Origin: Acanthornis magna
Taxonomy: Eukaryota > Chordata > Aves > Passeriformes > Acanthizidae
NCBI GenBank assembly: GCA_036785705.1
Contig: JAWUZG010000036.1
Coordinates: forward strand, 10,659,501 to 10,723,500
DNA length: 64,000 nucleotides
Direction: 5' to 3'
Position numbers and translations under genes: made by a program. Numbering within the stretch: the first letter of the stretch is position 1; every line of letters begins with the position of its first letter. The notes below the pieces were generated by a model. It had not been told where the DNA came from, made no database searches, and saw only the letters and a program-made list of their open reading frames with translations. Shown piece by piece: positions 23,900 to 35,539 of the stretch.

Positions 23900-24500
23900 A
23901 TCTGTAAACCAAACATTCTTTAGGTTGTTGGGTTAAAAAGGGAGAGCAAGTTTTTTACAGGAAGGAAGAGGGGCTAAGTCAGGTTGTTTAGCAGATTGTT
24001 CTCCTATTGGGAATATTTTTGGGGCTCCCTCAGTTACTTGATGAGAGTGACAACAATAATCAGCTTGTGCATACCATTTCCAGACTGTCTCTCTCTGACT
24101 TAGTCCTGTGGGGGCTGGAGTTCCAGACAACACTGGTTTGAAAACCTTAAAAGGCCCTCGCAAAATGATCAATTGTCAAATTGGGTTCTTTGCTTCTGGC
24201 AGGGCTAAGCAAACCACAGGCCTTTTTCCCAAGCAGAATATGGCTTCTCTACATCTTTAAAGCTACAAGAATAAAACCCAATGGGATGAGTGGGACCTTC
24301 AGGTCCTTTTTGCCACATATTTATGGCTACACAAAGGATTTCAAATCCCCATTCAATCTGAAGTGGTTCTGTGGGATATATTGGCCCCAAAGTTTGATGT
24401 ACTCTGACTTCAGATTAGTAGATTTAGAGCTTTCTCATACATGGGCGTCCAGTCCCAAGATGGTCTTTCCATGTTAGATCATACAAGGGGCACGCAATAA
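23900..24500 (-). pseudogene. ERV-L RT connection / RNase H remains
   Basis: The minus-strand frame 24205-24390 contains 'PLQIEWGFEILCVAINMW' and 'HPIGFYSCSFKDVEKPYS', resembling the tether and RNase H entry of ERV-L polymerases. The frame 23933-24172 continues with 'GPFKVFKPVLSGTPAPTG' and 'RETVWKWYAQADYCCHS'. Several stops separate the pieces. Confidence 0.65.
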
Positions 24501-24639
24501 TGGAGAAGTCTGGAGCATGTTTTCTCCAAAAAGCAAATAAACCAAAACATGATGGAGGTCTTTTTTATTCACAGAGAACTTTACTTGTTCTAGGGTGGTC
24601 AAAGTTTCAGAGGGAATACACACTGCTCCTCCTATCCAT

Positions 24640-25210
24640 CATATAACTACCCCAGAGGAACGAAGCTGTAACTTTTCTCTGCACAATTGAAGTGCCAGAC
24701 TCTCCATGTGGGTGATAATATTTGTCTGAGTCTGGCCCACTGTGGTGACATCAGAGCCACCCCTCAGTATATCACGAATGTATGGATATACTTTAGCCCC
24801 TCCTTCACAGGCACTCTGTGCCAGCTCCTATGCCAGTGCAGCGTGGGCCAAAGTAGGGGAATGCTGGTATCCTAGAGGGAGCAGCGTAAAAGGACACTGA
24901 TTTCCCTCCCAGGTACATGCAAAACAGCCCCTGTCTGCCTCCTGCAAAAGAACCATAAAGAACATGTCTTTGACATCTATAGTCTCAAGGGTTGGACAGG
25001 CGCATTCCTGAATTGTGGCAATCAGTTCAGTTATGTTAGGTAGAGCAGCTCTCAAAGGGCCAATGTTAGCACTGAGGGATCAGTAATCCACCATCAGCCA
25101 CCATTTCCCTCTAGGTTTATGGACAGGCCATACAGGAGAATTATATGGTCAGTTTTCAGGGACAACTACCCTTTCCTCCTGCAATTCCACAATTACTGGA
25201 GCAATTCCTT
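24640..25210 (-). pseudogene. ERV-L reverse transcriptase remains with altered YxDD box
   Basis: The minus-strand reading has an N-terminal block ending in 'SPVWPVHKPRGKWW' (about 25110-25150), then frame 24828-25055 with 'IDVKDMFFMVLLQEAD' (first catalytic Asp present) and 'FTLLPLGYQHSPTLAHAAL'. After an in-frame stop at 24825-24827 the same frame gives 'YPYIRDILRGGSD'. The polymerase YxDD box is therefore YIRD at 24771-24782: one of the two catalytic aspartates is replaced by Arg. Together with the stop, this rules out activity. Confidence 0.85.
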
Positions 25211-25259
25211 CACACGCCCCTAAAGGGAGTGGGATAGGGTTTCACATTTGTTGTTATAG

Positions 25260-25660
25260 AAGAAAGCAGACTCACAGCAGTTTACAACAGAGGAACAGAG
25301 GGAGATGGGAAGCCAAACGCCCATCCTCTCCCTCTGACATCTGTCCAGGCATGTCCCTTTATTAGATACAACCCCAAGATGTGAGCCAGTATTGGCTCCA
25401 CAATCATGACAGCTTCTGTGGCTGTCTCATCCCCTGATAACCAGCATTTCACCTAAGCTGTGTGCTGGAGCTGGGATTTACCAGAAGCATCAGTTACCCA
25501 CATCTTTTTCTTGTCCGGCTTAATGCCACAATGAGCAGCAACTTCAATTTTAGTGAAGTCCTAGGTCCTAGGGGAGAGGTGGTTACCATATCTCCCTGGC
25601 TGATTTCTGTGAGCCTTCTCATATAAATCCACTGACCACTCCACAGTTCATGTACTGAGA
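25260..25660 (-). pseudogene. ERV-L protease-region remains
   Basis: Minus-strand reading includes 'GIKPDKKKMWVTDASGKSQ' and 'VKCWLSGDETATEAVMIVEP', followed by 'ILGLYLIKG', resembling the pro region between gag and RT of ERV-L elements. The catalytic D-S/T-G triplet was not located, and frameshifts are present near 25560. Confidence 0.5.
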
Positions 25661-25999
25661 CCAGCGAATCCAGTTTCCTGGCTCAGAAGTGGTTAAATTG
25701 GTTAGTTCAGTTTCTGGAGGGCTTGAGGGGACCACAGCGTTGGACTCCTGAGGGGGATCACCCTTGATCTTATCCCAATTCTTTATCAAGCCTTACAGAA
25801 TAGTGGTAGGTAATTTGTCCATTACTTCTTGAGGAATTCCTTTTGCAAAACCCTCCACCTGTATCTCAGCCCATTAGCTGACACAATTTGTCTGCAATTA
25901 CCTGTCAGGAGAGGTTTTTGGACCTGCTCTAGCCTCCTCAGGTTTATCTTTGGCTTGGGAACACCTGTATGAGAGACCCCAGTTTTTGACCAGCAGTTA

Positions 26000-27061
26000 C
26001 TAATTCTTGGGCTACCTCTGACTGGGTTATTCCTAGTGGAGCACCCTTTCTTCGAGGCCTAGAGACTGCCATAATGCACTCTTGGTAACTGTTTGGCATG
26101 GACTTCTAGTGCATCAGGCAGACCTCAGATCAATACAGGAAATTTCTGTGGATCCGCCTCAAATTCCACAGGGGAATGTCACTGCAGGTCCAGTAACGGT
26201 GTGTGCATTCATTGGAGACATGTAGTCTTTTGCACATTTTCTATGATGAGTCAATCATGAAGGTTTTAATTGTATGAGGATCTCCCCTTTCTATAGGGTC
26301 CATGCTTGTTTATCTTCCGTAGTCAGGAAGACGTTTGGTCCCAATAACCTCTTCCTTCAGCCTCACTCAAGAGAGTCTGACCTTCTCCGGTTAGGGAGAC
26401 CCTCCACCAAGTCTGATTGGTTTGAAAATACCCTTAGGCTGTATTTTTCCTGAAATTTTCCTGAATTTTCTGAAGATTTTCCTGAAATTTCCAGAGCTTC
26501 TCCCTTGTACAGAATAGTCCATGTGGTAGTTTGCTAAGCATCCCACAACCATCATTAGTAGCTTCAGTTTTAATGAAGGAACACATATTTGTTACTTCAT
26601 CCTCCTGGTAACTTTGCTTAAGCTCTTCCAATTTGCTATCAGGGTACAAGGATTCGTTAACTTCCAGTGGTCTAGGGTACCTTAAATTGATGTCCTGTAA
26701 TTCAAAAATTTTTATTTCTAGCTTCTCTGCCTCCTGGAGAGCCAGCTGAAGGAATAGATAATTTTCTTTTCCACATGAACTGCTTCAAGCTCTGCAACTA
26801 ACTGTACACGTTCCTTTTCTAGTTGCTCCTGCAATGCTTTCTCCGACTCTTCTAAAGGTCTTATAATATCATATGTGAATTTTTGAATAGCCAATCTCTC
26901 TTTTCGTGCTGTTTTACAGGCAACACACAAAACAACATGTACATGTAATTCTGAACCAAGGACAGATACTCAGAGGGGAGAATCCCCATCTGACTCACCC
27001 TAGGCAATGATTTCCTTTTGAGTTGGTCATTAACTCTCCTAGAGCTAATGGCTTTTTCCAT
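26000..27061 (-). pseudogene. ERV-L gag remains
   Basis: The minus-strand frame beginning at 27061 ('MEKAISSRRVNDQLKRKSL') lies about 330 bp inside the 5' LTR, a plausible gag start. The next frames (26718-26930, 26434-26649) give a glutamate-rich coiled-coil-like stretch, 'EESEKALQEQLEKERVQL', and a charged region. Stops break it into three pieces. No zinc knuckle was seen. Confidence 0.6.
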
Positions 27062-27394
27062 GTTAACATTCTGAGGGATGGCTTGACTACCTCCTGGGGA
27101 GAACTTTTCAATAGGCCTGGGTTACACCAGAAAACCCTTCAATACCCCTGATATGCCCAGGCAACAAGAGGAGAGAAAAATATTGCTGTAATTTGTCAAT
27201 GAGGGGACAGCCACCCCCTGACTCACCTTCAGCAATAATACCTTTCAACAACCCACCAAGGGTCCATGCTCTTTTCTCCACCATCCCCTGGGGGTTGGTT
27301 AGAATTATCGCCAGGAGAAAATCCTAAAGTATCTTTGGACCATACCGATCACTCCACCACATCCAAGGGGTCCTGTACCACACCACCAACAAAA

Positions 27395-28177
27395 TGTTAC
27401 AAGCCACAGAAGGTGAGGGTAAATCAGGTTCTCGTTAACATATCACTTGGGGTGGATTAGCATGAACAACCCTAAGTGATTGGTGTTTGTAAATACACAC
27501 ATGTAAGTTTATTCTAGAATAATTTGGTTACAAAGGAAAGCAGGAAAGCAGACATGTAGCTGTTTCAGTTATTATTATCTATAATAATACAACCACATGA
27601 AAGCATTGCATTATGAAAGAGCAGCAATATCACCCGGGGACATGCACAAGGGAAAAGAAAAAGAGAGAAAGGACACGAGTGTGAAGATCTCACCACTCGC
27701 AGGCCCCACAATGAGACTTGGTTGCTGCACGGCCTTGGTCAAAGCTGAGAACATGGACTGGATCCATCGGGTGGTGGGGGAAGTCCCGAAGAAGTGGTGG
27801 GGAGAAATTCCCAGGAAATATCCACTCCGGTTCAGGGAGAAATGCCCAGGTACCTTCCCCTGGGCTGGGGCCATTTTGGGAGTCCCTGACACCTTCTAAG
27901 ACAACACAGCTGCCCCTCACAGCAGTGCAGCTGAGTCCATTATGGCCCATGAACAGAGATGAACACCACAGGCAGTGTTCCAGTACTTCAGGACAGGGCT
28001 TGGTGCAATGGAGGGTGACTTAGCATGGCAAGAGGCACCACCCAACTCCACAGGACCCTCTCCTATCTCACTCACAGCCTATCATTCCCCCTCTGTCTTT
28101 TCAGATCAGAGGTTTAGCCACCACACCCCCAGAAGCTCACCTCCTCCACCTCAGCAAAACACCCTGGCATCTCCACA
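27395..28177 (-). repeat. 5' LTR of the ERV-L-like provirus
   Basis: 783 bp with TG...CA ends, the partner of 20421-21206. AATAAA on the minus strand is at 27513-27508. Just inside it on the minus strand is 'ttttgttggtggtgtgg', where the primer-binding site should lie. The TGGTGG start is compatible with a tRNA 3' end but the primer tRNA cannot be assigned. Confidence 0.9.
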
Positions 28178-31100
28178 AATGGGGGAATGTTTTGAGCCAT
28201 TACTTTGATAGTTCAGTTTCTCACAGTCACTTCATAAAGACACTTTTTGAAACCAACCACAAAGTCATGCGAACTTACCAGACTTCTTCAGTTACTTATG
28301 AAAAATGTAGGCATTCTTCTCCACTGGAGTCAACACAGCAGGGCTGGTAGAGCAAGCCTTGGGAACTTAGGTCCTTAGTGTGTCTGTGAGCAGATGTGGA
28401 CAAATGGAGTCAGACACCTGGGAAACTTGCAGATCAAGTTATGGGGACTATATCAAATTAATGCGCCTCAACAGTGATGGAAAAACACAATGATTGTTCT
28501 ATTACCTGCAATGTGGTCAGATTGTTTATGTATGTTCCAGTTGTGATAGGATTTTGGGTGCTATCTGTTTGTTATTTTTTTTAAATGTGTATGGGAAAAA
28601 AACCACTTAGTTCATTTATATATTGTTATTGATTAATTGCATTTCCAGCTACATTGGAGATGAAGACACTGTCTTGGTAAACACTGAACAAATAAAAGTG
28701 CCTACTTTGGGTAAGCTTTTTATTTAATTTTAGGGTAAATTATTCTTAAATTCTTTTCAAATGTTGAACATTTTACTTACCTATCCACAGATAACCTCTT
28801 TAGCCTAAGCTGCTTAACTGGGATACATTGGAAGTTTATAGCATTGTCTACTTCTTACTTTCTCTTGAATAAAGTGGTGTCTAGCATTCTGTTCATATAT
28901 CTCTAGCATTCCGTTAATTAGATCCATATTACTCTTTTCAATGCTGTAGGCTCATTCTTTATTCTTTTGGCATTTCTCATGTTGAAAATTACCCTACTCC
29001 ATGAGAAACAGAGATGTTTCAGGAGCGATACAAGACTAAATATGACAAATATAAAAATTCTACCATAAATTTTTTTAATTTAAGAAAAGAAATCACAGTT
29101 ACCAGGAAATCGCCTGAGGACTGTATAACAATACTAAGCAATAATAGATCAGGCTATCAATATTCAAAGACCTTGAAACTTCCAAGTGTAACTTATATTG
29201 CAACTATGTTTAAAATTATTCCACCAAATCAAGTAGTGCATTTGAAATTTCCTTGTCAAAATAAACAAAATATGTAAAATTCTCACAAAAACTGCAGGCT
29301 AAAAGGATATGCTTTTCTGCACTACATGCACAGAATTCAGAGGACCTTTAACACAAAAATCACAAAGTGTTTTACATCTGTTCCCCTGATAATTGTTCTT
29401 AATTTTTATCTAGAAACTGTCTTTAAATTAGTTGGTCATGTGGGTTTTAATTAAGAAATATTAGTAGAATTCAATTAAAATTTATTTCACTCTCTGATTC
29501 TTCTTTATCTCAAAACTTGTATAACACAAGAGAAAATATTTAGCTCAACCCATCATGAAACAAAAACTGGCAGATTTATCACTGCTCTAACCACAAGTGT
29601 TGATGATGGCAGATATAGCAGCTTATTTCTGTCTCATCACTGATGTGACTCTCTAAATTTTCTGCCATCGTTTGGTTGTGTTTGTCTTACACACTGTGAA
29701 GGCTGAACCATACTTGATCTGAATAGGTGTACCAAGTGGGCAATCAAACAACCGTGGTACCACGGGTGCCCAGTGACATTGGGATTTCTGAACATTTATT
29801 TGACACGTCTCTTGAATTTAGATAAAACACTCTGTCAGTGTTCAGAACATGAAAAGTGAGTTGGAGAAAATGGAGTCAGGAAGCTGCCTAGCAGCAACAA
29901 AAAGGACAGCAAAACTCTCCCATGCCTTACATTGTGCTACACTCTGTAGAAGTTTGCTAAGGTAACAAGAAAATATTTTCTATGTTATTCTTTCAGCACT
30001 TTTTTAGGTAAAGAAGAAATAGGATAAAGTCTGGATAAAGGAAAAACAAATAAATGACAAGTTTTTTATTATTATAGACTTCTTCAAGCACTTTGTTTAT
30101 ATTCATTTTCTTTGTATAGAAAGTCTGGCTAGGTATTTTCAAAAGCAGTGTTAATTCCTTTAAATCCCTGAGATCTTTAGGAACTTTTTGTGTTGTGAGA
30201 CACTGAGATCTATCTCCTGTATGGGAGGAATTGCAGTGAAGTTATAATAACAAACAGATTTTTGAAAAGCCTCTTTTGTATTATTACAAGTCCATCAGAA
30301 AATGAAATAAATAAATTTGAAAAAAAAGGACTGAATGGTGTTGATTTGGTTTTGGCCAGAACAAAACTTCCAGAATAGTTAAGGCAAAAGTAAACATTTA
30401 AATAAAAAAAAAATTACGTGGTGTCCCAGCTCAAGGATAAAGACATTCTCAGAACTTTTCCATCTGCAGGGAGAGTTCATTTAGGTTCCCACTGAACTTG
30501 TGCAATTGAAATCTTCATAGTGATAGCCAAGTCATATTGGGGTTGGAGGTAAACATCACAAATAAATCTGTGTGTCTCTGTGTCTGTGTGCATTTTCAGG
30601 AATAGAAAGCAGGAAAGCAGCTTCAATAAATCTTCAAGAATGACCCAAACAGCTTCTTTGAATAAATAATATTTATGCTTTTATACACTAACTCTTAATA
30701 ACACAACTCTTTTCAAATAATCAATAAAAATGTGATCTTATTGTGAAGCAGTCATTTCACATGATTGTTGATCAATAAATAGCATTTTTATTTGAGAATT
30801 TATTTTTAATGTGAGCATATATACGTTAAATTCAGTCTATTCTGTGTCATATCTAAACTTTTAGCATGTGACATTCTGAATTCTTATTTACTGATTATAA
30901 CTACAACGTAAGTTAGAAAGCACTTAGGTCTTGTGTTCTGGCCAGGACCCTCCTAACAGAAATTATTTGTCTGCACATACAGGCGAAAATGTGTTTTTTG
31001 CACTGTTTCTCACTCTTCTGTTCACTCTTCTGCTCACGCACTGGTTCTGTGCTTTCCAGAGGTGCCACCAGCTTCACTGGTGTGCTCTGCCCTGTCCTGC

Positions 31101-34100
31101 CATGGGTCTGTCAGAACCAGCTGGCCACAGGGCAGCTTCTGTTTTCCTGCCACTGAGGACACCCTAAAAGTCTATCGCTCTCAAGACTTTGCCAACTACA
31201 GCCAAAGCAATGCCTTACTGACACAGGAAGTGATGAAATAACACACTGCAAAGCTGTATTTTTTGGTAATCTCATGTGTCATTGACTGATCAAGGAATTG
31301 ACTGAACACTAAACAGTCATGTCCATTAACCCCTTCCTTGCAGAACAAGTAAAAGGTGAACTTTAACTCACTAGACGGCACATGACTTCTTTTCTGAGGA
31401 CTGCTCTTGAGAAAACCACTAGGATGAAAATGCATTAAGGCATAAACTAAACTGTGTTGCAGTTCTGTGGCAGACTATACAGCTGTGATCTGTTGAAGAA
31501 TACACCAGTCCTCCTTAAACATAAATTTACTATTATAGTGCAGGTTGAGTGAGACATCATTGGTCATGTTTCCCTCATATAAGGGAAACAGAAGAAGCCA
31601 TTGTAGTCCTTCTTGGTGTAATGCATATAAAACTGCTGAAACTTGTGAGTTTCATATGTCATATGCAAGTTGAATAAAAAACTGAGTTAGATGTTGAAGG
31701 ACTTCTGCTGGAAAATGTCTACAAATTCAATTATATACACACTGTTTAGTAAAAGTTTGCATGTTTATGGGCAGGAACAGCCAGATGCAAGCAAAGAAGC
31801 CAAAGAGCCATCAAGACAACTACTTGGGGGTTTGAAAGAAAACCAACTCATGGAATCTGGGGGACAGAGCACTGGCTGAAAAACATGCTTGTGTCTGTGA
31901 ATGCTGAAAATGCTTTCTCTTGCATGACCTTTCCTGGAATCTGAAAGGTTTTTTGTACGCCTTGTAAATCAAGAGCATCACATCAAAAAGTTCATGGCTA
32001 CATTACACATCTGCTCTTATAACAGAATCACTCTGAACAACTATGAATGTTGGCTACCTACTGAATAAAACCAGTAATGGTGGTGTTAGTAGTGAGATCC
32101 TTTTTGAAGAGAAAATCAAGGATTTCCTCAAGGGGAACAAATTGTGAACTGAGATTCCTGTTGAGAATGTTAAAGTCCAAGATAGCCGAAGATACTTTTG
32201 AGTCAGAGGTTGAAACTTCACAAAAGGAATTATAACAGCATCTGGAAACTTCCCAGGACGGGCTTGGAGAAAAACTTAAGGAGAAAAAAACACCTCAGTT
32301 AGTCTGTGACAAATTGTCTGGTTTCATTAGGAAAATCAATAACAAATGGTCCCATCACTCAGTAGTAAGGAGAAATCAAGAGATAATCAGGAATCTGGGG
32401 TTTGTGTATTAGAGGGTTTCCTGGAAAATAAGGGAGGCTGAGAAAGGTGTAGCCAACGTTGAACTGGCTAAAAAAAGCTGAGTTGGAGCAAGGACTCAAA
32501 GAGCAGATGGTTCACACTGAGAAGAAAATCAAAAGATCACAGACCTCATTGGCAGACAGCCACCCCAAATGGCGCTGATCCAGGCAGAGGACTGCAGTAA
32601 GAGTAATCACAGTATTTTTCTAGTACATCTGTAACCCTCAGAGGGGAGAATTTGGATTGTCAGATGCTTCTATTTGCCTTAACTTTCCACACCTCATCAC
32701 AAACTCTAGGGCTGACCTTTAAGGACATCATGATGGTCCTCCTCCTGGACTGGTTTAAAAGGTGCCTGATGAGAAATCAGTAAGATAAAATAGTATCAGA
32801 ATTCCTAACAAGTGACCAGATCTAAGTTTTTTGAAGTATTACCCAGAAAACCAGACAGGATTCTTTTTTCTTGATTCCAACTAATCAGGATTTTCAAGAG
32901 TCAAGGGATCAATAAAATGTTCCAAGACCAACCCTCAGTCTGATGGGACAGTGAATAGCCTCAACAGCTGGGTAGATTTTAAAGCATCAGGAGTGGGGCA
33001 AGTCCCAGCACATCCCACTCCTAGGTGGTTTATTAGCACCAAATTTGATCAGGGCACAAAATGTACCCTAACCCTTCCAAACCTTGGTTACAGGCTAAGG
33101 AACAGCTGCAGTGGAAACTGCTGGAATGGAAAAAAAGGCATTAGGACCATTTGTATTCTTCTGAAATATACAATCTCCAATTTAAAAAAAAAAGTTTACA
33201 ACATTTGCTTATTACAAAGTTGGGACAGACCAAGAAAATGACTGAGGAGAGAGATACAAGGTCATGTAAAGGAACTATAAAATCTGGCCACCTGGCCTGT
33301 TCCCCTGGGGCAGCGGAGGCAGTGTAAAAACCCAAGGTATTAGGTTCATGTAATCCTGCTCAGAAGAGCAGTAGCAAGCATACAGCCAGATCCCATTAGT
33401 CCTTCAAATATTGCATATCCAGGCACTCCAATTGCTCGGACATCGGGATCACGAGGAGATGGAGGAGCTACAGGTGGACAACAAGAAACAGGCACCATTC
33501 TAGCCCTCAAACCACATTTTAACAACTCAGTCCAAGGACAGACTCAAAAATTATCCACAAAAAGATCTGAGAAAGGAGCAAGGAGAAAATAACTTCCACA
33601 TTCAAGCACAGGAGATGAATACAAGGGGCAAAATTCAATGTTCTATGTTTACAAAGTCATTGAAAGCAAACAGCGCAGTTCTCTTCATGCTTACTCGGGT
33701 AAAAGTGGCTGCACAGAAGCAAAATATGCAAGGCTGTAAGAGGAGCATTAAGTCCAGAAGGCACAACATTGACATAACCTCCATTACAGGATTTCCTATC
33801 TTTTTACACTGAGTGGTTGAATTAAAGACATAGTAAATCAAAAATAAGCGATGAATTCCTTATTGCCAGCACCCACAGTGAAGCAGGATTTTGTTTTTCA
33901 GGATATTTGCTTATGTTTTTCTAGAGTAAAGTTCTTTCTAGGTCACAAAACTTCTTACAAAACAGAGAGTCCAGTTTCATGGACTGGTACAATATTGTTG
34001 GTTTTATATTCTTGTTTCCAGTCTGCCTATAGAAGTCTGGTTTGGGGACACTTTGCTGAAAGGGTCATTGTTTAGAAATAGTTTTGACAGCAGACTCATG

Positions 34101-34846
34101 GTTCGTGGAAATGGTGTAGCAATATTGAACTACAATTGCCTTCACAGAGTATTGTAATGCAATAATTTGAAAATTGTTGCATTTTCAAAGGATTCATAGC
34201 ATTTTTACATCTAATAAGCTAAGTTGTTCCATTTAAAAGTTAAACATCAAAAATTAACTTATGGATCACCTAAGTCTTCATAAATATTTACCTGTTTCAT
34301 TCAATAAACTTAAATGCTTCAGCAGCATTTCAACAGGAAAGGACACATGAAGCAAGAATGTCAGAACAATCTTGAATTCTGTCAGATATGCTTACTCCAG
34401 TTTACCTTTGCTTATGCAAAGACTGAGGAAAAGAAAACAACCTGTCTGAGAAGAGAAAGAAATCAAAATATATTAATATGTTTTAAAAATAGTATTAACT
34501 TAATTAAGTTGTGACTTGTTTTTCTAAATTTTTTAAGTCTTTAAAAGTGCAAAGAGTTTCCTAAAGCACCTAAGCACCCAGGCCCAACCAAAATTTTGAT
34601 ATGGGTGCCACATTAGTCCTAGATATTACTAAGAGAATAAAATAAAGCACTGAAGTAAATATCTTCTTCATTTTTAGTACCTGCAACCAGTACTCACAAG
34701 CCTACACACTTGGTCAACATTATGCCAAATAATTATGCAATTCTGTGATTCTCTACAAGATGTAGTCAAAGAGGAAAAGTGACTTACAGGTGTCATGAGC
34801 ACAGATAAAACATGCACCTAAAGACTTTAGGAACAAGAAATTATAT
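28178..34846. other. Intergenic, no gene seen
   Basis: AT-rich, with short GT-rich tracts near 30575-30592 and a local repeat of 'tcactcttctg' near 31010-31032. The part from about 31880 to 33600 has a different, purine-rich texture that could be an old unrecognised element. No exon, RNA gene or CR1 tail was recognised. Confidence 0.55.
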
Positions 34847-34999
34847 AACTCTAATTTTGTAAGAAAAATAGTACATGTTGAAATACAAATTATCAGTAGT
34901 CAGTGGGGGTTCATGGTAACTCTAATTTTGTAAGAATAGTATGTGTTGAAATACATGAATGTAGTTCTGGATCACCATGAACCCCCACTGACTATTGAT
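34847..34999. repeat. Compound direct plus inverted repeat
   Basis: Unit A ('aactctaattttgtaagaa...atgttgaaatac') occurs at 34847-34886 and again at 34918-34955. Unit B ('cagtgggggttcatggt' at its core) occurs at 34892-34917 and in reverse complement at 34974-34999, with 24-25 of 26 positions pairing across a 56-base loop. The order is A, B, A', spacer, B-inverted. This is unlike known mobile elements and suggests a templated local rearrangement. Confidence 0.9.
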
Positions 35000-35485
35000 C
35001 AGGACCACAGACTCTTTAGCAAGAGACTTTTTTCTTATCTCATTCTTATTTCTTAAAAGTGATGCTTAATTCCTCATCTCTGACTCATAGCAGAAGTTGC
35101 AGGACAGCACAAAATTAAAGTGATGGCCACGTTTCTAGATGGGCTGTGCTCCTGTCAAGTTAGACAGTCTGCAATATGTACATTTCTGCATCTTTGAAAT
35201 CCAAGATGAAAGGCCAAAGCAAACAATCTTTTGTAACAGATATTTTGTAAACCAATTTCTCCAGTATTTAATAAACAATTTATTAAAATTCCCACCCACT
35301 CATTTGCAGAAGTAAGAAGCAGAACAACCACGGTAAATGGCTTCAAATATCCAAAGATGTAAACACCATATATGCAGTAATTAGGTTGAATTATGTACTG
35401 ACATTTTGACATATTAGATTTTGAAATAGTTCCCCTGGAGAAGTGGTTAGGCTCCTTGAAGGTTGTCAAAACTGGAATGAAATAA

Positions 35486-35539
35486 CCCTACTTACCTTAA
35501 AGTAAAGGTAACCTAACATACCCTACTTACCTTAAAGTA
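35486..35539. repeat. Short 19-bp direct repeat with internal stems
   Basis: 'ccctacttaccttaaagta' occurs at 35486-35504 and 35521-35539. The segment also contains a 7-bp inverted pair (ttacctt / aaggtaa) and, at the second copy, cctact / agtagg. Confidence 0.85.

Larger units (their letters stand above)
20421..28177 (-). mobile_element. Decayed ERV-L-type (class III) provirus with two LTRs
   Basis: About 7.8 kb, of which 475 bp is a later solo LTR. Long terminal repeats lie at both ends, and internal coding remains are on the minus strand in the order gag, protease, RT, RNase H, integrase, so the 5' LTR is the right-hand copy. The RT, protease and connection blocks resemble ERV-L rather than gamma- or alpharetroviral types. 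No env was recognised, as expected for ERV-L. Many stops and frameshifts show it is defective. The bases next to the outer LTR ends do not match (gtcac on the left, aatgg on the right), so no target duplication is visible. After the right LTR's 'tccaca' the 5 bases aatgg also occur next to the left LTR. Confidence 0.88.
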
